A stretch of 64,000 bases of DNA from Poriferisodalis sp026713105 (GTDB taxonomy: Bacteria; Actinomycetota; Acidimicrobiia; Acidimicrobiales; Poriferisodalaceae): NCBI GenBank assembly GCA_965115995.1, contig OZ220472.1, forward strand, positions 2,542,001-2,606,000. Reading direction: 5' to 3'. The notes under the pieces were generated by a model, which did no database searches, was not told where the DNA came from, and worked only from the letters and a program-made list of their open reading frames with translations. The position numbers were made by a program, and so were the translations under genes. The stretch's first letter is position 1, and every line of letters starts with the position of its first letter. This document shows positions 25,505 to 35,025 of the stretch, piece by piece.

Positions 25505-26647
25505 ATGACTGACTTCCGCTTCACCATTCTCGTGGTGCCCTACATGCGCCGCCGGCGCGAGCAGATCGGTCTCGCTGGTTCGATGCCCGAGCGCTGGCAG
25601 ACCCTGATGGATCACATTCGCACCCAGATGCAGTTCGCCGAGTCGGTGGGCTACGACGGCTTCGCCATGACAGAGCAGCACCTGCAGGTGGAAGGCATCG
25701 AGACCACGACCAACCCGCTGTTCTGGGACTACTTCGTGGCCCAGCACACCGAGCGGATGCGGGTCGGCCAGCTCGGGATGAACCTCACCGCCGTGAACCC
25801 GATCCAGCTCGCTGAGAACATCGCCATGCTCGACCACTTCACCGGCGGGCGGACCTTCGTGGGGTTCTCACGGGGCAACACGCCGCGCTGGACGGGCACG
25901 TTCGGCCAGCACCTGGGCATCACCTCCACCGAGTCCGACAAGTCCGAGGCCGACCAGCGCAACCGCCGGGCGCTGTATGAGAACTGGCACCTGGTGAAGT
26001 CGCTGTGGACCCAGGACAAGGTGTCGATCCAGGGCGAGTTCTGGCAGGCACCTCCCGAGATGGAATGGCACTTCCCGCCCACTGACGACTTCGACCCGAC
26101 CGCAGTCGACCAGAACAAGACACTGCGCGAGATCGGTATCGTGCCCCGGCCGCTGCAGCAGCCCCACCCGCCCGTGTATGCGCCCTTCAGCTACAGCATG
26201 GAAACGTCGAAGTTCTGGGCGCGCGAGGGCGGCAAGATGGTCAGCTTCGTCGCCCCCGAGCGGCAGAGCTTCATCGGCACGGCGCTCAACATCTATCTCG
26301 AAGAGGCGCACAGCTCAGGCCGTGACACCACGGCGGCCGATGCGCTGGCGATCGGTGGCCACCTCACGATGGGCCGAACGCCGGCCGAGGCCGCCGACCT
26401 GTACGACGGTTTCGAGGAGCTCTTCAACTGGGCATACAACGCGCCCCCCTACGTGGTGCCGATGGGCCGTGTGTGGCGAGGCAGCCGGGAGGAGGAACTC
26501 GACCACGTCGCCTCATTGCACACCGAGTTCGGCGTCACCGAGTTCTTCCTGTGGCACCACGTCGGCTACTTCACCCAGGACCAGGAACTGGCCATGCTCA
26601 ACGAGTTCGCCGAGGGCGTGATCGCTCCCCTGCGGGCCGGCTCCTGA
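25505..26647 (+). CDS. LLM class flavin-dependent oxidoreductase
   Basis: 380 residues of the luciferase-like family. Features are FRFTILVVPYMRRRREQ, YDGFAMTEQHLQVEGIETTTNP, HTERMRVGQLGMNLTAVNP, GRTFVGFSRGNTPRW and GHLTMGRTPAEAADLYDGF near the end. The SRGNTPRW segment replaces the usual GVGxG loop. It likely oxidises an organic substrate with reduced flavin or F420. The ATG is close to the family N-terminus; no clear ribosome site or -10 box was seen. It diverges from the PaaK-like gene and may share its control. Confidence 0.83.
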   Translation: MTDFRFTILVVPYMRRRREQIGLAGSMPERWQTLMDHIRTQMQFAESVGYDGFAMTEQHLQVEGIETTTNPLFWDYFVAQHTERMRVGQLGMNLTAVNPIQLAENIAMLDHFTGGRTFVGFSRGNTPRWTGTFGQHLGITSTESDKSEADQRNRRALYENWHLVKSLWTQDKVSIQGEFWQAPPEMEWHFPPTDDFDPTAVDQNKTLREIGIVPRPLQQPHPPVYAPFSYSMETSKFWAREGGKMVSFVAPERQSFIGTALNIYLEEAHSSGRDTTAADALAIGGHLTMGRTPAEAADLYDGFEELFNWAYNAPPYVVPMGRVWRGSREEELDHVASLHTEFGVTEFFLWHHVGYFTQDQELAMLNEFAEGVIAPLRAGS

Positions 26648-26692
26648 ACCAAGCAAGCCGCGGGTAACGCTGCCGAGCCGGATCAGCGAGCT

Positions 26693-27853
26693 CTACAGCG
26701 CGCGGAGGCGGTCTATGGCTGCGTCGAGAACGTCATGCTGCTTGCAAAACGCAAAGCGGACGAGGTGGCGGCCCTCGTCGACGTTGTCGTACATGACCAC
26801 GTTGGGCACTGCGGCCACGCCGATCCGCTCAGGCAAGTTCCAGCAGAATTCGATGCCGTCGTCGTGGCCGATCGAGCGGATGTCGGCGGTGATGAAGTAG
26901 GTCCCCGACGGCTCGAAGACTTCGAGGCCGGTCGAGCGCAATCCCGCCGACAGCCGATCCCGCTTGGCGCGCAGGTCCTCGGCCTGAGCCTTGAAATAAT
27001 CGTCGCCGAGGTCCAGCCCGGCCGCGATCGCGTGCTGGAACGGACCGCCGCTGACGTAGGTCAGCCATTGCTTGGCCGTACGCACCGCCGCCACCAGCTT
27101 CGGCCGTGCGCACACCCAGCCGATCTTCCAGCCGGTCACGGCGAAGGTCTTGCCGCCGCTCGAGATGGTGACCGTGCGGTCAGCCATGCCCGGCAGCGTC
27201 GCGATGGGGATGTGCTCGCCGTCGAAGACCAGGTGCTCATACACCTCGTCGGTGACCACGATGAGGTCTCGCTCGATGGCCACTTCCGCAATGGCCTCGA
27301 GCTCCGCCCGGGTGAATACCTTGCCGGTCGGGTTGTGCGGGCTGTTGAGCACCAGCAGCCGGGTGCGCGGCGTCACTGCCGCCGCCAGCTCGTCAGGGTC
27401 GAATCCATAGTCGGGCGGCCGCAAGGTCACCACCTTGCGCACTGCTCCGGCCATGGAGATCACGGCGCCGTACAGGTCGTACCAGGGCTCGAAGGTGAGC
27501 ACGTCGTCGCCCACCTCGGTCAATGCCAGGATGCTCGCCGCCAGCGCCTCGCTCGCACCGGCCGTGATGAGCACCTCGCTGTCGGGGTCGATGTCCATGC
27601 CCCAGAAGCGCTTCTGATGCCGGGCCACCGCATGGCGCAGCTCACCGATGCCGATGCCCGGCGGGTACTGGTTCGCAGTGCCGCTGCGGATCGCTGCGAC
27701 CGCCGCTTCGAGCACCTCGGTCGGCCCGTCGGTGTCGGGAAAGCCCTGTCCCAGATTGATGGCTCCGGTCCGCACCGCCAGCGCAGACATCTCGGCGAAA
27801 ATCGTCGACTGGTAGCCCTGCAGGCGAGAGTTCAGGTACGGCAGCCGTGCCAC
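26693..27853 (-). CDS. Class I/II PLP-dependent aminotransferase (DapC-like)
   Basis: 386 residues with fold-type I motifs: INLGQGFPDTDGP, NQYPPGIGIGELR, LNSPHNPTGKVF (PLP-binding Asn near 174), TDEVYEHLVF (Asp 202) and the PLP Lys at 235 in SSGGKTFAVTGWKIGW. This order matches the actinobacterial N-succinyldiaminopimelate aminotransferases of lysine/peptidoglycan synthesis; other subgroups (methionine or kynurenine aminotransferase-like) remain possible. The GTG start has TAACCT 7 bases upstream, inside the end of the upstream lipoprotein gene's gap. Convergent with the LLM gene. Confidence 0.85.
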   Translation of the reverse strand: MARLPYLNSRLQGYQSTIFAEMSALAVRTGAINLGQGFPDTDGPTEVLEAAVAAIRSGTANQYPPGIGIGELRHAVARHQKRFWGMDIDPDSEVLITAGASEALAASILALTEVGDDVLTFEPWYDLYGAVISMAGAVRKVVTLRPPDYGFDPDELAAAVTPRTRLLVLNSPHNPTGKVFTRAELEAIAEVAIERDLIVVTDEVYEHLVFDGEHIPIATLPGMADRTVTISSGGKTFAVTGWKIGWVCARPKLVAAVRTAKQWLTYVSGGPFQHAIAAGLDLGDDYFKAQAEDLRAKRDRLSAGLRSTGLEVFEPSGTYFITADIRSIGHDDGIEFCWNLPERIGVAAVPNVVMYDNVDEGRHLVRFAFCKQHDVLDAAIDRLRAL

Positions 27854-27860
27854 GCTGGCG

Positions 27861-27866
27861 AGGTTA
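27861..27866 (-). promoter_or_regulatory. -10 element TAACCT (DapC-like gene)
   Basis: TAACCT on the minus strand stands 7 bases before the GTG at 27853, in the 18-base gap after the upstream gene's stop. The same hexamer and spacing recur before the O-methyltransferase gene. Confidence 0.5.
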
Positions 27867-27871
27867 GGCGG

Positions 27872-29500
27872 CTACTGGTACGAGACGAACAGCGGCGAAG
27901 GGGTGAGACGCAGCACCTGTTCGGCTGTGGGGGTGGGGAAGTCCTCGTCGTAGAAGTTCTTCCAGCCCCAGTAGAAGCGGCCTGCGTCCGGCTCTCCGGT
28001 CAACGCATCCCAAGTGCTGTATTTCGTGGCGATCGCGCCCTGCCCGTCCATGTGGACCAGCACAGCGAGCTCTGGCGGGGTCTCGACCAGTTCGCGGTTG
28101 GTGATCATCGAGAAGCGGAACTGGTGCAGGATCAGCAGCTTCTGAGGCAGGGCTTCGGTCCGGACGAGATCGGCCAGCCACCGTGCGACCCGGTTGATCT
28201 CGGCGGCATCGACGGTTCCGATCTGGCGAAGATGCACCTGATCAGGGCCGAGTCGCCATTCAGGATCGAGCGCCAGCCCGACGTGGGGCAACCGCAGGAA
28301 CTCCTCATACAGCATGGCCTGGGAGAGGAAATCGGTTCGGCCCGACTGCAGGTCCAGCACCACGTACATGTCGTTGGCGCCAGCCGCCTCGATCCAAGGC
28401 CTGATGTCGTCGAGGGCGGTCTCGTTGGAGTAGTCGCCGTCGCGGCCAGCCGTGGCTGCGGCAACGGTGGCGATGATCTCGAACGCGAGCACGACGTCGA
28501 ATCCGTCGGCGTCGTAGCCCTCGGCGATGGACGCCAAGCGCGCCACGCCCTCGGCTGGGTCCTGCTCCCCCAGCACACCGAGCTGCGACGTCGATGGGTG
28601 GCCGTACATCGCCACCATGCGGCGAGCGCGATCGGGCTCGAACACGAGCAGGCCGCCGCCGGGCAGCTCATCGCCGCGACGGATGACCTCGAGTTGCCAC
28701 GCTGCGTCGGGACCGAGGCCCGCGTGCAGATCCACACGAGCAGCCCCGCGGAGCAGTTCGCGATCTTGTGGGCTCACAGCTCGCAAGTCGCCCGTCACTG
28801 GCAGCGCCGCCACGTCGACCTGCCTACCGATGGCGCCGAGTACCGCAGCCTGCTCGGCGCTGCCGACAATCCACACGTGATCATGCGGGCCGGCTCGATG
28901 CGGCAGCACCGCCTCGGGATCGACGGGCACCCATTCGACGGTGACATCGGCGAGCCACTGTTCGAGCAGCTGCCGGCTGATGCCCGCGGCCGCGATTCGC
29001 TCCGGAGCCAGACGCCGAAGCTCTGCCATCGTCTCCGCGGCCGTCAGTTCTGACGCGGACCACGAATCGATCAGCAGCAGCGGTCCGGCGACCCCGCGCG
29101 CCGCCAGCGTGAGTATCGCCTCTGAATCATTGGCGAAGGCCAGAGCAATTTCGTCGGCGCAGTCATAGAGCGATCGCGAAATGGCGACGCTGAGAAGCGC
29201 TGCCGCTGCGGTGTCCGCAGCGGCGCTGGCATCGATCACCACATCGTCTGCCGGATCGCGAGGGGAACAGTCACGAGCAGTCGTGGGGGGCGCGAACGTT
29301 CCCGACGTCGCTGGCACCGCAGTCTCGGCTGCGGTACCAGCGTCCGATCCGACGGGCGCGGCAGTTGCTGGTGTCGATTGGGTGTCCCAACCACCGGGCA
29401 GGCAGGCACCGGCAAGGACGACGAGCACGACCGCAGCCAGCGCCGCACCGACCCTGATCGGCCGGCCGACGACTGGTCCGGCCGGAGCGGGTCTCGTCAC
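27872..29500 (-). CDS. Large surface lipoprotein with degenerate cell-wall-binding-like repeats
   Basis: 542 residues. A basic start, hydrophobic helix and lipobox LAGAC (Cys 33) mark a lipoprotein, followed by a Thr/Ala/Pro linker. Residues about 85-260 resemble CWB2 (PF04122) repeats: ADTAAAALLSVAISRSLYDC, GVAGPLLLIDSW and MAELRRLAPERIAAAG. The C-terminal half has strand-like blocks DGFDVVLAFEIIA, DMYVVLDLQSG, VGLALDPEWRL and KLLILHQFRFSM that suggest a TIM-barrel glycosidase-like domain. GTG 29500 is chosen because TAGTTT stands 8 bases upstream and the signal then has normal length; ATG 29542 is the alternative and would overlap the divergent start. Function unknown. Confidence 0.72.
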   Translation of the reverse strand: MTRPAPAGPVVGRPIRVGAALAAVVLVVLAGACLPGGWDTQSTPATAAPVGSDAGTAAETAVPATSGTFAPPTTARDCSPRDPADDVVIDASAAADTAAAALLSVAISRSLYDCADEIALAFANDSEAILTLAARGVAGPLLLIDSWSASELTAAETMAELRRLAPERIAAAGISRQLLEQWLADVTVEWVPVDPEAVLPHRAGPHDHVWIVGSAEQAAVLGAIGRQVDVAALPVTGDLRAVSPQDRELLRGAARVDLHAGLGPDAAWQLEVIRRGDELPGGGLLVFEPDRARRMVAMYGHPSTSQLGVLGEQDPAEGVARLASIAEGYDADGFDVVLAFEIIATVAAATAGRDGDYSNETALDDIRPWIEAAGANDMYVVLDLQSGRTDFLSQAMLYEEFLRLPHVGLALDPEWRLGPDQVHLRQIGTVDAAEINRVARWLADLVRTEALPQKLLILHQFRFSMITNRELVETPPELAVLVHMDGQGAIATKYSTWDALTGEPDAGRFYWGWKNFYDEDFPTPTAEQVLRLTPSPLFVSYQ

Positions 29501-29508
29501 GCTCGGAG

Positions 29509-29514
29509 AAACTA
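29509..29514 (-). promoter_or_regulatory. -10 element TAGTTT (surface lipoprotein)
   Basis: TAGTTT on the minus strand stands 8 bases before GTG 29500 and argues against the earlier ATG at 29542. Confidence 0.4.
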
Positions 29515-29540
29515 CGGACTGCGGAGGCAATACTGGCGGC

Positions 29541-30752
29541 ATGCCGGAACCAGAGCTGAACCCCCATGTCCCCGCCCGTTACGACACCGCCGGGGTCGAC
29601 CTGGCTTCAGTGGACGGCGTGCTGTCCACCACGCGTTCGGTGCGGCTGCGGCTAGACCTCGAACGCGAGGTGCCCCATGACCTGGTGCTCGACTGCATCG
29701 ACGTGGCCGAGCAAGGGCCCGGAGGCGGCAACCAGGCCAGCCGGCGCTGGCTGCTGATCCGCGACCCCGCCCAACGGCAGGCCATCGGCGACATGTACAA
29801 CTCGATCGTCGGCAGCTTTATGCAGCGCGGTCGAGACGCCACTGCGGGCACGGGCCATCCGATGGAACAGGTGATGAAGTCGGCGTTCCACCTCGCGGAA
29901 CACCTTGCCGAGGTGCCGGTCATCGTCATCCCCTGCGTGTGGGGCGTCCACGACAACAGCGGCAAACCGGGCCTGTTCGACTCGGTCCTGCAGTCAGCAT
30001 GGAGCTTCTGCCTCGCTGCTCGCGCCCGGGGCCTCGCCACCGCGTGGACCACAGCAATTCTCAACAAGGAAGCCGAGCTGCGCGACATCCTCGGCATCCC
30101 TGAAGGTGTCACGCCGGTCGCGCTGCTGCCGCTGGCGTATGCGACGGGCACCGAGTTCGGCGCTGTGCCGCGGCGGCGCGCCAACGAGATTGCCTACGTG
30201 GACAACTGGGGGCGCACCTGGGAGGCACGGGGCGACGAAACAGCCGACCGCAGGCTCGGCGAGGGTCCCGGCGCCACCGTAGAGGTCGACATCGACGCGC
30301 CCGCCGAACGCGTGTGGGAGATCGTCAGCGATATCAACGCGGGCTCCGATTTCTCCGAGGAGTTCGTGCGTGCCGAGTGGGCCCCCGGCTACGACGGTCC
30401 GACCGTCGGCGCCAAGTTCATCGGCCACAACCAGCATCCAGCCATCGGCGAATGGAACATCGATCTCACCGTCACCGAGTACGAGCCCGGCGTGCTGTTC
30501 GGCTGGGCAACCGGCGAGACCGAAGACGTCGCCGGTGCCCGGTGGCGCTACGAGATCGACGTGCTGCATGGCCAGCGCTGCCGGCTGCGTCACACCGTGC
30601 GCATCGGCCCCGGGCCCTCGGGCCTCAGCGCAGCCATCGAGGCGATGCCCGACAAGGAGCCTCGCATCCTGTCCCGTCGCCAGAGCGAGCACATGGCAAA
30701 CATGGCGCGCTGCGTCGAGGGCATCAAAGCACTCGCAGAAAGCAGCGCTTGA
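29541..30752 (+). CDS. Nitroreductase fused to a C-terminal SRPBCC (polyketide-cyclase-like) domain
   Basis: 403 residues in two domains. Residues 1-225 are nitroreductase-like: DGVLSTTRSVRLRLDLEREV, RRWLLIRDP, SVLQSAWSFCLAARARGLAT and ILGIPEGVTPVALLPLAYAT, the usual FMN-binding order. Residues 247-395 are SRPBCC-like: EVDIDAPAERVWEIVSDINAG, then a beta-sheet with FIGHNQHPAIGEWNIDLTV. The first half would reduce a substrate with FMN or F420; the second would bind a hydrophobic ligand. The two are normally separate proteins. ATG 29541 lies close to the divergent lipoprotein promoter. Substrate unknown. Confidence 0.82.
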   Translation: MPEPELNPHVPARYDTAGVDLASVDGVLSTTRSVRLRLDLEREVPHDLVLDCIDVAEQGPGGGNQASRRWLLIRDPAQRQAIGDMYNSIVGSFMQRGRDATAGTGHPMEQVMKSAFHLAEHLAEVPVIVIPCVWGVHDNSGKPGLFDSVLQSAWSFCLAARARGLATAWTTAILNKEAELRDILGIPEGVTPVALLPLAYATGTEFGAVPRRRANEIAYVDNWGRTWEARGDETADRRLGEGPGATVEVDIDAPAERVWEIVSDINAGSDFSEEFVRAEWAPGYDGPTVGAKFIGHNQHPAIGEWNIDLTVTEYEPGVLFGWATGETEDVAGARWRYEIDVLHGQRCRLRHTVRIGPGPSGLSAAIEAMPDKEPRILSRRQSEHMANMARCVEGIKALAESSA

Positions 30753-30797
30753 GCACAGAGGCTGAGCCGATAGGCGAAGCCGTGGCCCGAGCGGCCC

Positions 30798-31778
30798 GTG
30801 AGCGCAGCGAACAAGAGCGGGAACGAACGAGTGCCGCAGCGAGAGGGTTCCACAGTCGGTCGCTGGGCCCCGAGCCCGACCGGCGATCTGCACCTGGGGA
30901 ACCTGCGCACGGCACTGCTGGCATGGCTGTTCGCCCGCTCTGCAAGCGGACGATTCCTGTGGCGCTTCGAAGACCTCGACCATGCCGTGCGGCCGCAGTA
31001 CTACGACTCGCAGTTGCGCGATTGCGCCGCGCTCGGTCTCGACTGGGACGGCGAGCCAGTCCGCCAGAGCGACCGCACGAACTTGTACCGCGATGCGGTC
31101 GCAGACCTGCGTCGGCGCGGCCTCACCTACGAATGCTTCTGCACGAGGCGTGAGATTGCCGAAGCCGCGGCAGCTCCCCATGGACCGTCGCCCGAAGGCG
31201 CCTACCCCGGAACCTGTCGGCGTCTCGCGCAAGGTGGTCGAGAACGGCGTCGCCGCGACGGGAGACCACCGGCGCTGCGGCTGCGCGCAGGCGCGGACGG
31301 TGCAAGCCCGACTGAGCTGACCATCGCCGATCGCCAACTCGGCGAATACACCGGCGTCGTCGACGATTTCGTGCTCCAGCGCGGCGACGGCACCCCGGCC
31401 TACAACCTCGCCGTCGTCGTCGACGATGCTGCCCAAGGCATCACCGAAGTAGTGCGGGGAGACGACCTGCTGTCGTCCACGCCGCGCCAAATTCACCTGG
31501 CGCGCCTGCTCGGTCTCGAAGCGCCGCAATACGCGCACGTGCCGCTGGTGCTCGGCCCGCAGGGTCACCGCCTCGCCAAGCGCGACGGCGCGGTGACGCT
31601 GGCCGATCGGATCGCGCTCGGCGAGACACCGATCAAGGTTCTCAACCTGCTGCTGTCAAGCCTCGAACTCGAACCCGTGACAGAGCTGGATGAGGTGTCC
31701 GCCGTCGCGCAGGACTTCGACTCCACGGCACTGCCACGAAAGCCCTGGGTGTACCAACCCCCGAGGCTCAAGCCGTGA
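30798..31778 (+). CDS. gluQ: Glutamyl-Q tRNA(Asp) synthetase
   Basis: 326 residues, about the size of GluQ and far shorter than GltX because the anticodon-binding domain is missing. The class I HIGH-equivalent is HLGN in GRWAPSPTGDLHLGN; the KMSKS-equivalent is RLAKRDG. A zinc site is likely from ECFC and YPGTC. GluQ attaches glutamate to the queuosine base of tRNA-Asp. The GTG start lies 45 bases after the nitroreductase fusion on the same strand; it ends 42 bases from the convergent exporter permease. Queuosine synthesis genes are not in the window. Confidence 0.88.
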   Translation: MSAANKSGNERVPQREGSTVGRWAPSPTGDLHLGNLRTALLAWLFARSASGRFLWRFEDLDHAVRPQYYDSQLRDCAALGLDWDGEPVRQSDRTNLYRDAVADLRRRGLTYECFCTRREIAEAAAAPHGPSPEGAYPGTCRRLAQGGRERRRRDGRPPALRLRAGADGASPTELTIADRQLGEYTGVVDDFVLQRGDGTPAYNLAVVVDDAAQGITEVVRGDDLLSSTPRQIHLARLLGLEAPQYAHVPLVLGPQGHRLAKRDGAVTLADRIALGETPIKVLNLLLSSLELEPVTELDEVSAVAQDFDSTALPRKPWVYQPPRLKP

Positions 31779-31820
31779 GGCCCGGACGCCATAGCTGTGG
31801 AGGCACCGACTGGCTGAGCG

Positions 31821-34268
31821 CTACTCCATCACCCGGAGCTGGCCCGGGATGAACATCTTCTTCAACCTGCGACCGGCGAACACCGGCGCCAGCGCAATCG
31901 CCGCCAGAGCCAGCACGAACGACATTGCCATCTCCCACCAGCGGACGGACACGATCATGCCCACCTCGGGGATCGCGTTCGGTATCAGGAACAGCGCCAT
32001 CCACAGCAGCAGCGCGTAGCCGAAGAGGCCGCCGAGCACCACGGCCGCCACGCCGAGCAGCAATCCTTCCACCGAGAGGTTCGCGATCACTCGCCGCACG
32101 GGTATGCCGTAGGCGAACATCGTGGCGTGATCCCGGGAGCGCTCGTCCACGTTGATGTTCGCAGTGTTGAACGCGATCAGCATCACGAGGAAGATCACGA
32201 AGATCCGCGTGATAATGAACACGCTCTTGGACTGCTCGAGCGAATCATCCAGGGACTGGAACGTCTCGCTCAGCCCCTGCACCAGCGCCACGCCCGTGCC
32301 GCTGCCGAAGAGCGCTCGCTTCACGTCGTTCAGGCTGCTGCCGTCGGTCGGCACACCAGTCACGATGTTGGCGAGACCGCCGAAGCCCCAGGTCGACGCC
32401 TGCGAGAGATCCATGTAGGCGTTGAGCCGCAGCGGATGCGGTTGGATCGCTGCGACGGGCAGCGTGCGAGTGCTGTAGGTGAACGCGCCGTCGACCAGCG
32501 CCGGATGGGTGACGGTGACTTCGTCGCCGACGCCTACACCTAAATCACGAGCGGCCTTGTCGGCGAGCACGATGCCCGGTGATCCCTGCGACAGCGCTCC
32601 TTTCGACGCGGTCGGCGTCCACACGGTGCTGCCGAAGTCGACGAAGCGAATCGCGAGATCAAACCGGACGGGATCGTCGATGTCATCGGACGTGGCGGCG
32701 GTGACATTGGCCCCGAGCACCATCGCGGGCTCGCCGAGCTGCACCGTCGGATCGTTGAGCACGTCCTGGACCTGCGGCGAGTCGACTGGGTAGAAGGAAT
32801 CCAACTGCACGGTGAAGCGGTCGGGCTCACCGCCGAGCAGTTCTTCGTTGCCGTCGGTGAGAGTGGTCGTAAACGTGCTGCCCAGCCCCAGCATGGCGAA
32901 CATGATCGCCAAGCTCATGGTGAAGGTCAGCAGCGTCAGGAACGTCCGGCGGGGGGCCCTCATCAGGTTCCGGAACGGCATCCGCTCGAGGCTGCGGCCG
33001 GGCAATGGGATGCGGCTGATGATGGGTCCCAGACTGCCGCCCCGAGATGCCAGGTGACCCGAGCGAATCGCGTCGACCGGCCGCACCCTGACAGCTCGCA
33101 TGACGGGCCAGAGCACGGCAAGCATCGGGACTACGAATCCGATCGCCAAGGCCTGCGCGAAGATCGCTCCCTGGAAGGGCTGCTCGAAGATCGGCAGCCA
33201 CGCGACCTCCTGCACGACGCTCACCGTCTGGAAGGCAATCGCGTAGCCGACGGCGACGCCCAAGATCATGCCCAGAATGCCGATCTGCAGGCCGATCAGC
33301 AGCGGCCGGATGATGATCGACTGGGGACGCTCCCCGATTGCCATCGAGGCACCGATCTCGCGCCGCTGCGCCTCGACCATCCGCGCCGAGAAGTTCAGCG
33401 CGGCGAATGCAGCTCCAGCAAAGAGCAGGAGCGAGATGACGTTGTAGATGCCTTGGTCGATCTCCGGCGAGCCGGTCAAGCCGATATACGACGGCGTCGC
33501 CTCACGGGTGATGACATCCAGCAGCACACCATCCTGCGACAGTGCGGCATCGATGAGCTGATCGGTCACCGCCGCGGCATCGGCACCGGGCTCAAGGGTG
33601 AGCACAAGGTCGTTGACGGCACCGGGCCGGCCCGAGATGTCCTGCGCGGCAGCCAGCGGAGCGAACAGCACCGCCAGGTTGGACTTGCCGAGCGATCCGT
33701 TCCCCTCGATAATCAGGAAGAACTCGGGTGACACTGCAGAGCCGACATAGTCGACACCGACATCGCCGCCGACGGTGACTTGGCCGTTCGTCGGCAGATC
33801 CCAGAAGCTCGCGAAGCTCCGGTTGACCAGCACCTGCGGTGTTGCGGTTCCCGAGGCCGGCCGCGCAGCGTCGTCGATCAGATAGACGTCATTGACGACG
33901 GGCTCGCTCCCCGACAGGTCCATGCCGACGATGCGCCCGTGCACAAGCAGTTCATCGCCGTCGACAACGGTTTCGACCTGGGTGTCGAACATGAGACGTT
34001 CGCTGTAGCGGTCGATGCCGTCGATCTCGCTGGCGATGCGAGCAAGCGAGCCGGCCGGTACGTCGCCGCCCTCGCCGACCGTCGCCCGCAGGTCGTACAT
34101 GCGGGTGGCCTCGAGGCTCTTGTCGATGGAGACGAGCCTCCACTGCGTCACACTCGAGAGTCCCGCGTACAACCCGATGCCGATCGCGAGCGTGAAGCCG
34201 ATGGAGACGATCTGAATCCAGCGTTTGCGCGCGTCACGCAGGGACCAACGCAGCCGGAACATCCACAT
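31821..34268 (-). CDS. ABC transporter permease with two FtsX domains (MacB/LolC-like exporter)
   Basis: 815 residues. One membrane helix near 15-40, a large extracytoplasmic region (about 45-270), a first FtsX block of three helices (about 275-400), a fourth helix near 455 after a motif RAPRRTFLTLLTFTMSLAIM, a second large outer region, and a terminal FtsX block (about 690-805). This two-unit layout fits the FtsX/DUF214-type permeases that extrude lipids, lipoproteins or peptides using mechanical force rather than import. ATG 34268 lies 10 bases after the ATPase stop, so one operon with the 34279-34980 gene. The substrate is unknown. Confidence 0.87.
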   Translation of the reverse strand: MWMFRLRWSLRDARKRWIQIVSIGFTLAIGIGLYAGLSSVTQWRLVSIDKSLEATRMYDLRATVGEGGDVPAGSLARIASEIDGIDRYSERLMFDTQVETVVDGDELLVHGRIVGMDLSGSEPVVNDVYLIDDAARPASGTATPQVLVNRSFASFWDLPTNGQVTVGGDVGVDYVGSAVSPEFFLIIEGNGSLGKSNLAVLFAPLAAAQDISGRPGAVNDLVLTLEPGADAAAVTDQLIDAALSQDGVLLDVITREATPSYIGLTGSPEIDQGIYNVISLLLFAGAAFAALNFSARMVEAQRREIGASMAIGERPQSIIIRPLLIGLQIGILGMILGVAVGYAIAFQTVSVVQEVAWLPIFEQPFQGAIFAQALAIGFVVPMLAVLWPVMRAVRVRPVDAIRSGHLASRGGSLGPIISRIPLPGRSLERMPFRNLMRAPRRTFLTLLTFTMSLAIMFAMLGLGSTFTTTLTDGNEELLGGEPDRFTVQLDSFYPVDSPQVQDVLNDPTVQLGEPAMVLGANVTAATSDDIDDPVRFDLAIRFVDFGSTVWTPTASKGALSQGSPGIVLADKAARDLGVGVGDEVTVTHPALVDGAFTYSTRTLPVAAIQPHPLRLNAYMDLSQASTWGFGGLANIVTGVPTDGSSLNDVKRALFGSGTGVALVQGLSETFQSLDDSLEQSKSVFIITRIFVIFLVMLIAFNTANINVDERSRDHATMFAYGIPVRRVIANLSVEGLLLGVAAVVLGGLFGYALLLWMALFLIPNAIPEVGMIVSVRWWEMAMSFVLALAAIALAPVFAGRRLKKMFIPGQLRVME

Positions 34269-34278
34269 GCCTACGGGC

Positions 34279-34980
34279 CTACCAGTGCAGTTCGGACAGC
34301 GGCATCTTGCCGCCCTCCGGCGGTCCATCGCTGACGATGTTCCCGCTGCTCATCTCGACCACCCGATCGGCCATCCGGGATATCTCGCGATTGTGCGTCA
34401 CCACGAGCACCGCCCTGTCTCGGTTGGCCTGTTCGGCGAGCAATTCGAGAATCTGGGCACCTGTCTTGAAGTCGAGTTCGCCGGTCGGCTCATCGGCCAG
34501 CAGCACCTGGTTGCCGGTGGCAAGCGCTCGGGCGATGGCGACGCGCTGCTGCTCGCCGCCCGAGAGCTCATGGGGGAAATGGCCGAGCCGATGGCCCAGC
34601 CCGACGGAATCCAAGATCTCGGCTGGGTCCGCTGAGCCGTTGCGACCCGAGACATCCATGCCGAACTCCACGTTCTCGGTCGCGGTCAGTCCCGGGAACA
34701 GATTGAAACTCTGAAAGATGAAGCTGACGGTCTCGCGCCGCAACGCAAAGAGCTCGCTCCTGCTGGATGCCGTGAGGTCACGGCCTCCAACCGTCACTTT
34801 GCCCGACGACGGCGTGTCCAGCGCCCCGATGATGTTGAGCGTCGTGGTCTTGCCGCTGCCGGACGCGCCGAGCACCACCACGAATTCACCAGCGTCGACA
34901 TGCAGATCGATGCCGGCGAGTGCCGTCACCAACACGGGGCCGACCTCGTAATGCTTGGTGACTCCCTGAAGGTCAATCAC
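34279..34980 (-). CDS. ABC transporter ATP-binding protein (LolD/MacB family)
   Basis: 233 residues, the usual size. Walker A is GASGSGKTT, the Q-loop lies in FIFQSFNLFPGLTATENVEF, the signature is LSGGEQQRVAIARAL, Walker B is VLLADEPTGELD, and the switch His is in VVTHNREI. It powers the FtsX permease encoded 10 bases downstream. GTG 34980 is preferred to upstream TTG because GGGGAG stands 9 bases before it. A good promoter lies at 35026-35054. Confidence 0.9.
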   Translation of the reverse strand: MIDLQGVTKHYEVGPVLVTALAGIDLHVDAGEFVVVLGASGSGKTTTLNIIGALDTPSSGKVTVGGRDLTASSRSELFALRRETVSFIFQSFNLFPGLTATENVEFGMDVSGRNGSADPAEILDSVGLGHRLGHFPHELSGGEQQRVAIARALATGNQVLLADEPTGELDFKTGAQILELLAEQANRDRAVLVVTHNREISRMADRVVEMSSGNIVSDGPPEGGKMPLSELHW

Positions 34981-35025
34981 GTCACGGAACTCCCCAGTCG
35001 CCCGCGTCTCTCGGTAGTTGCCTGC

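Noticed and set aside
26735..29053. 772-codon plus-strand open frame
   Set aside because: It runs antisense to both the DapC-like and lipoprotein genes, with His/Arg/Gln-rich text and no motifs.
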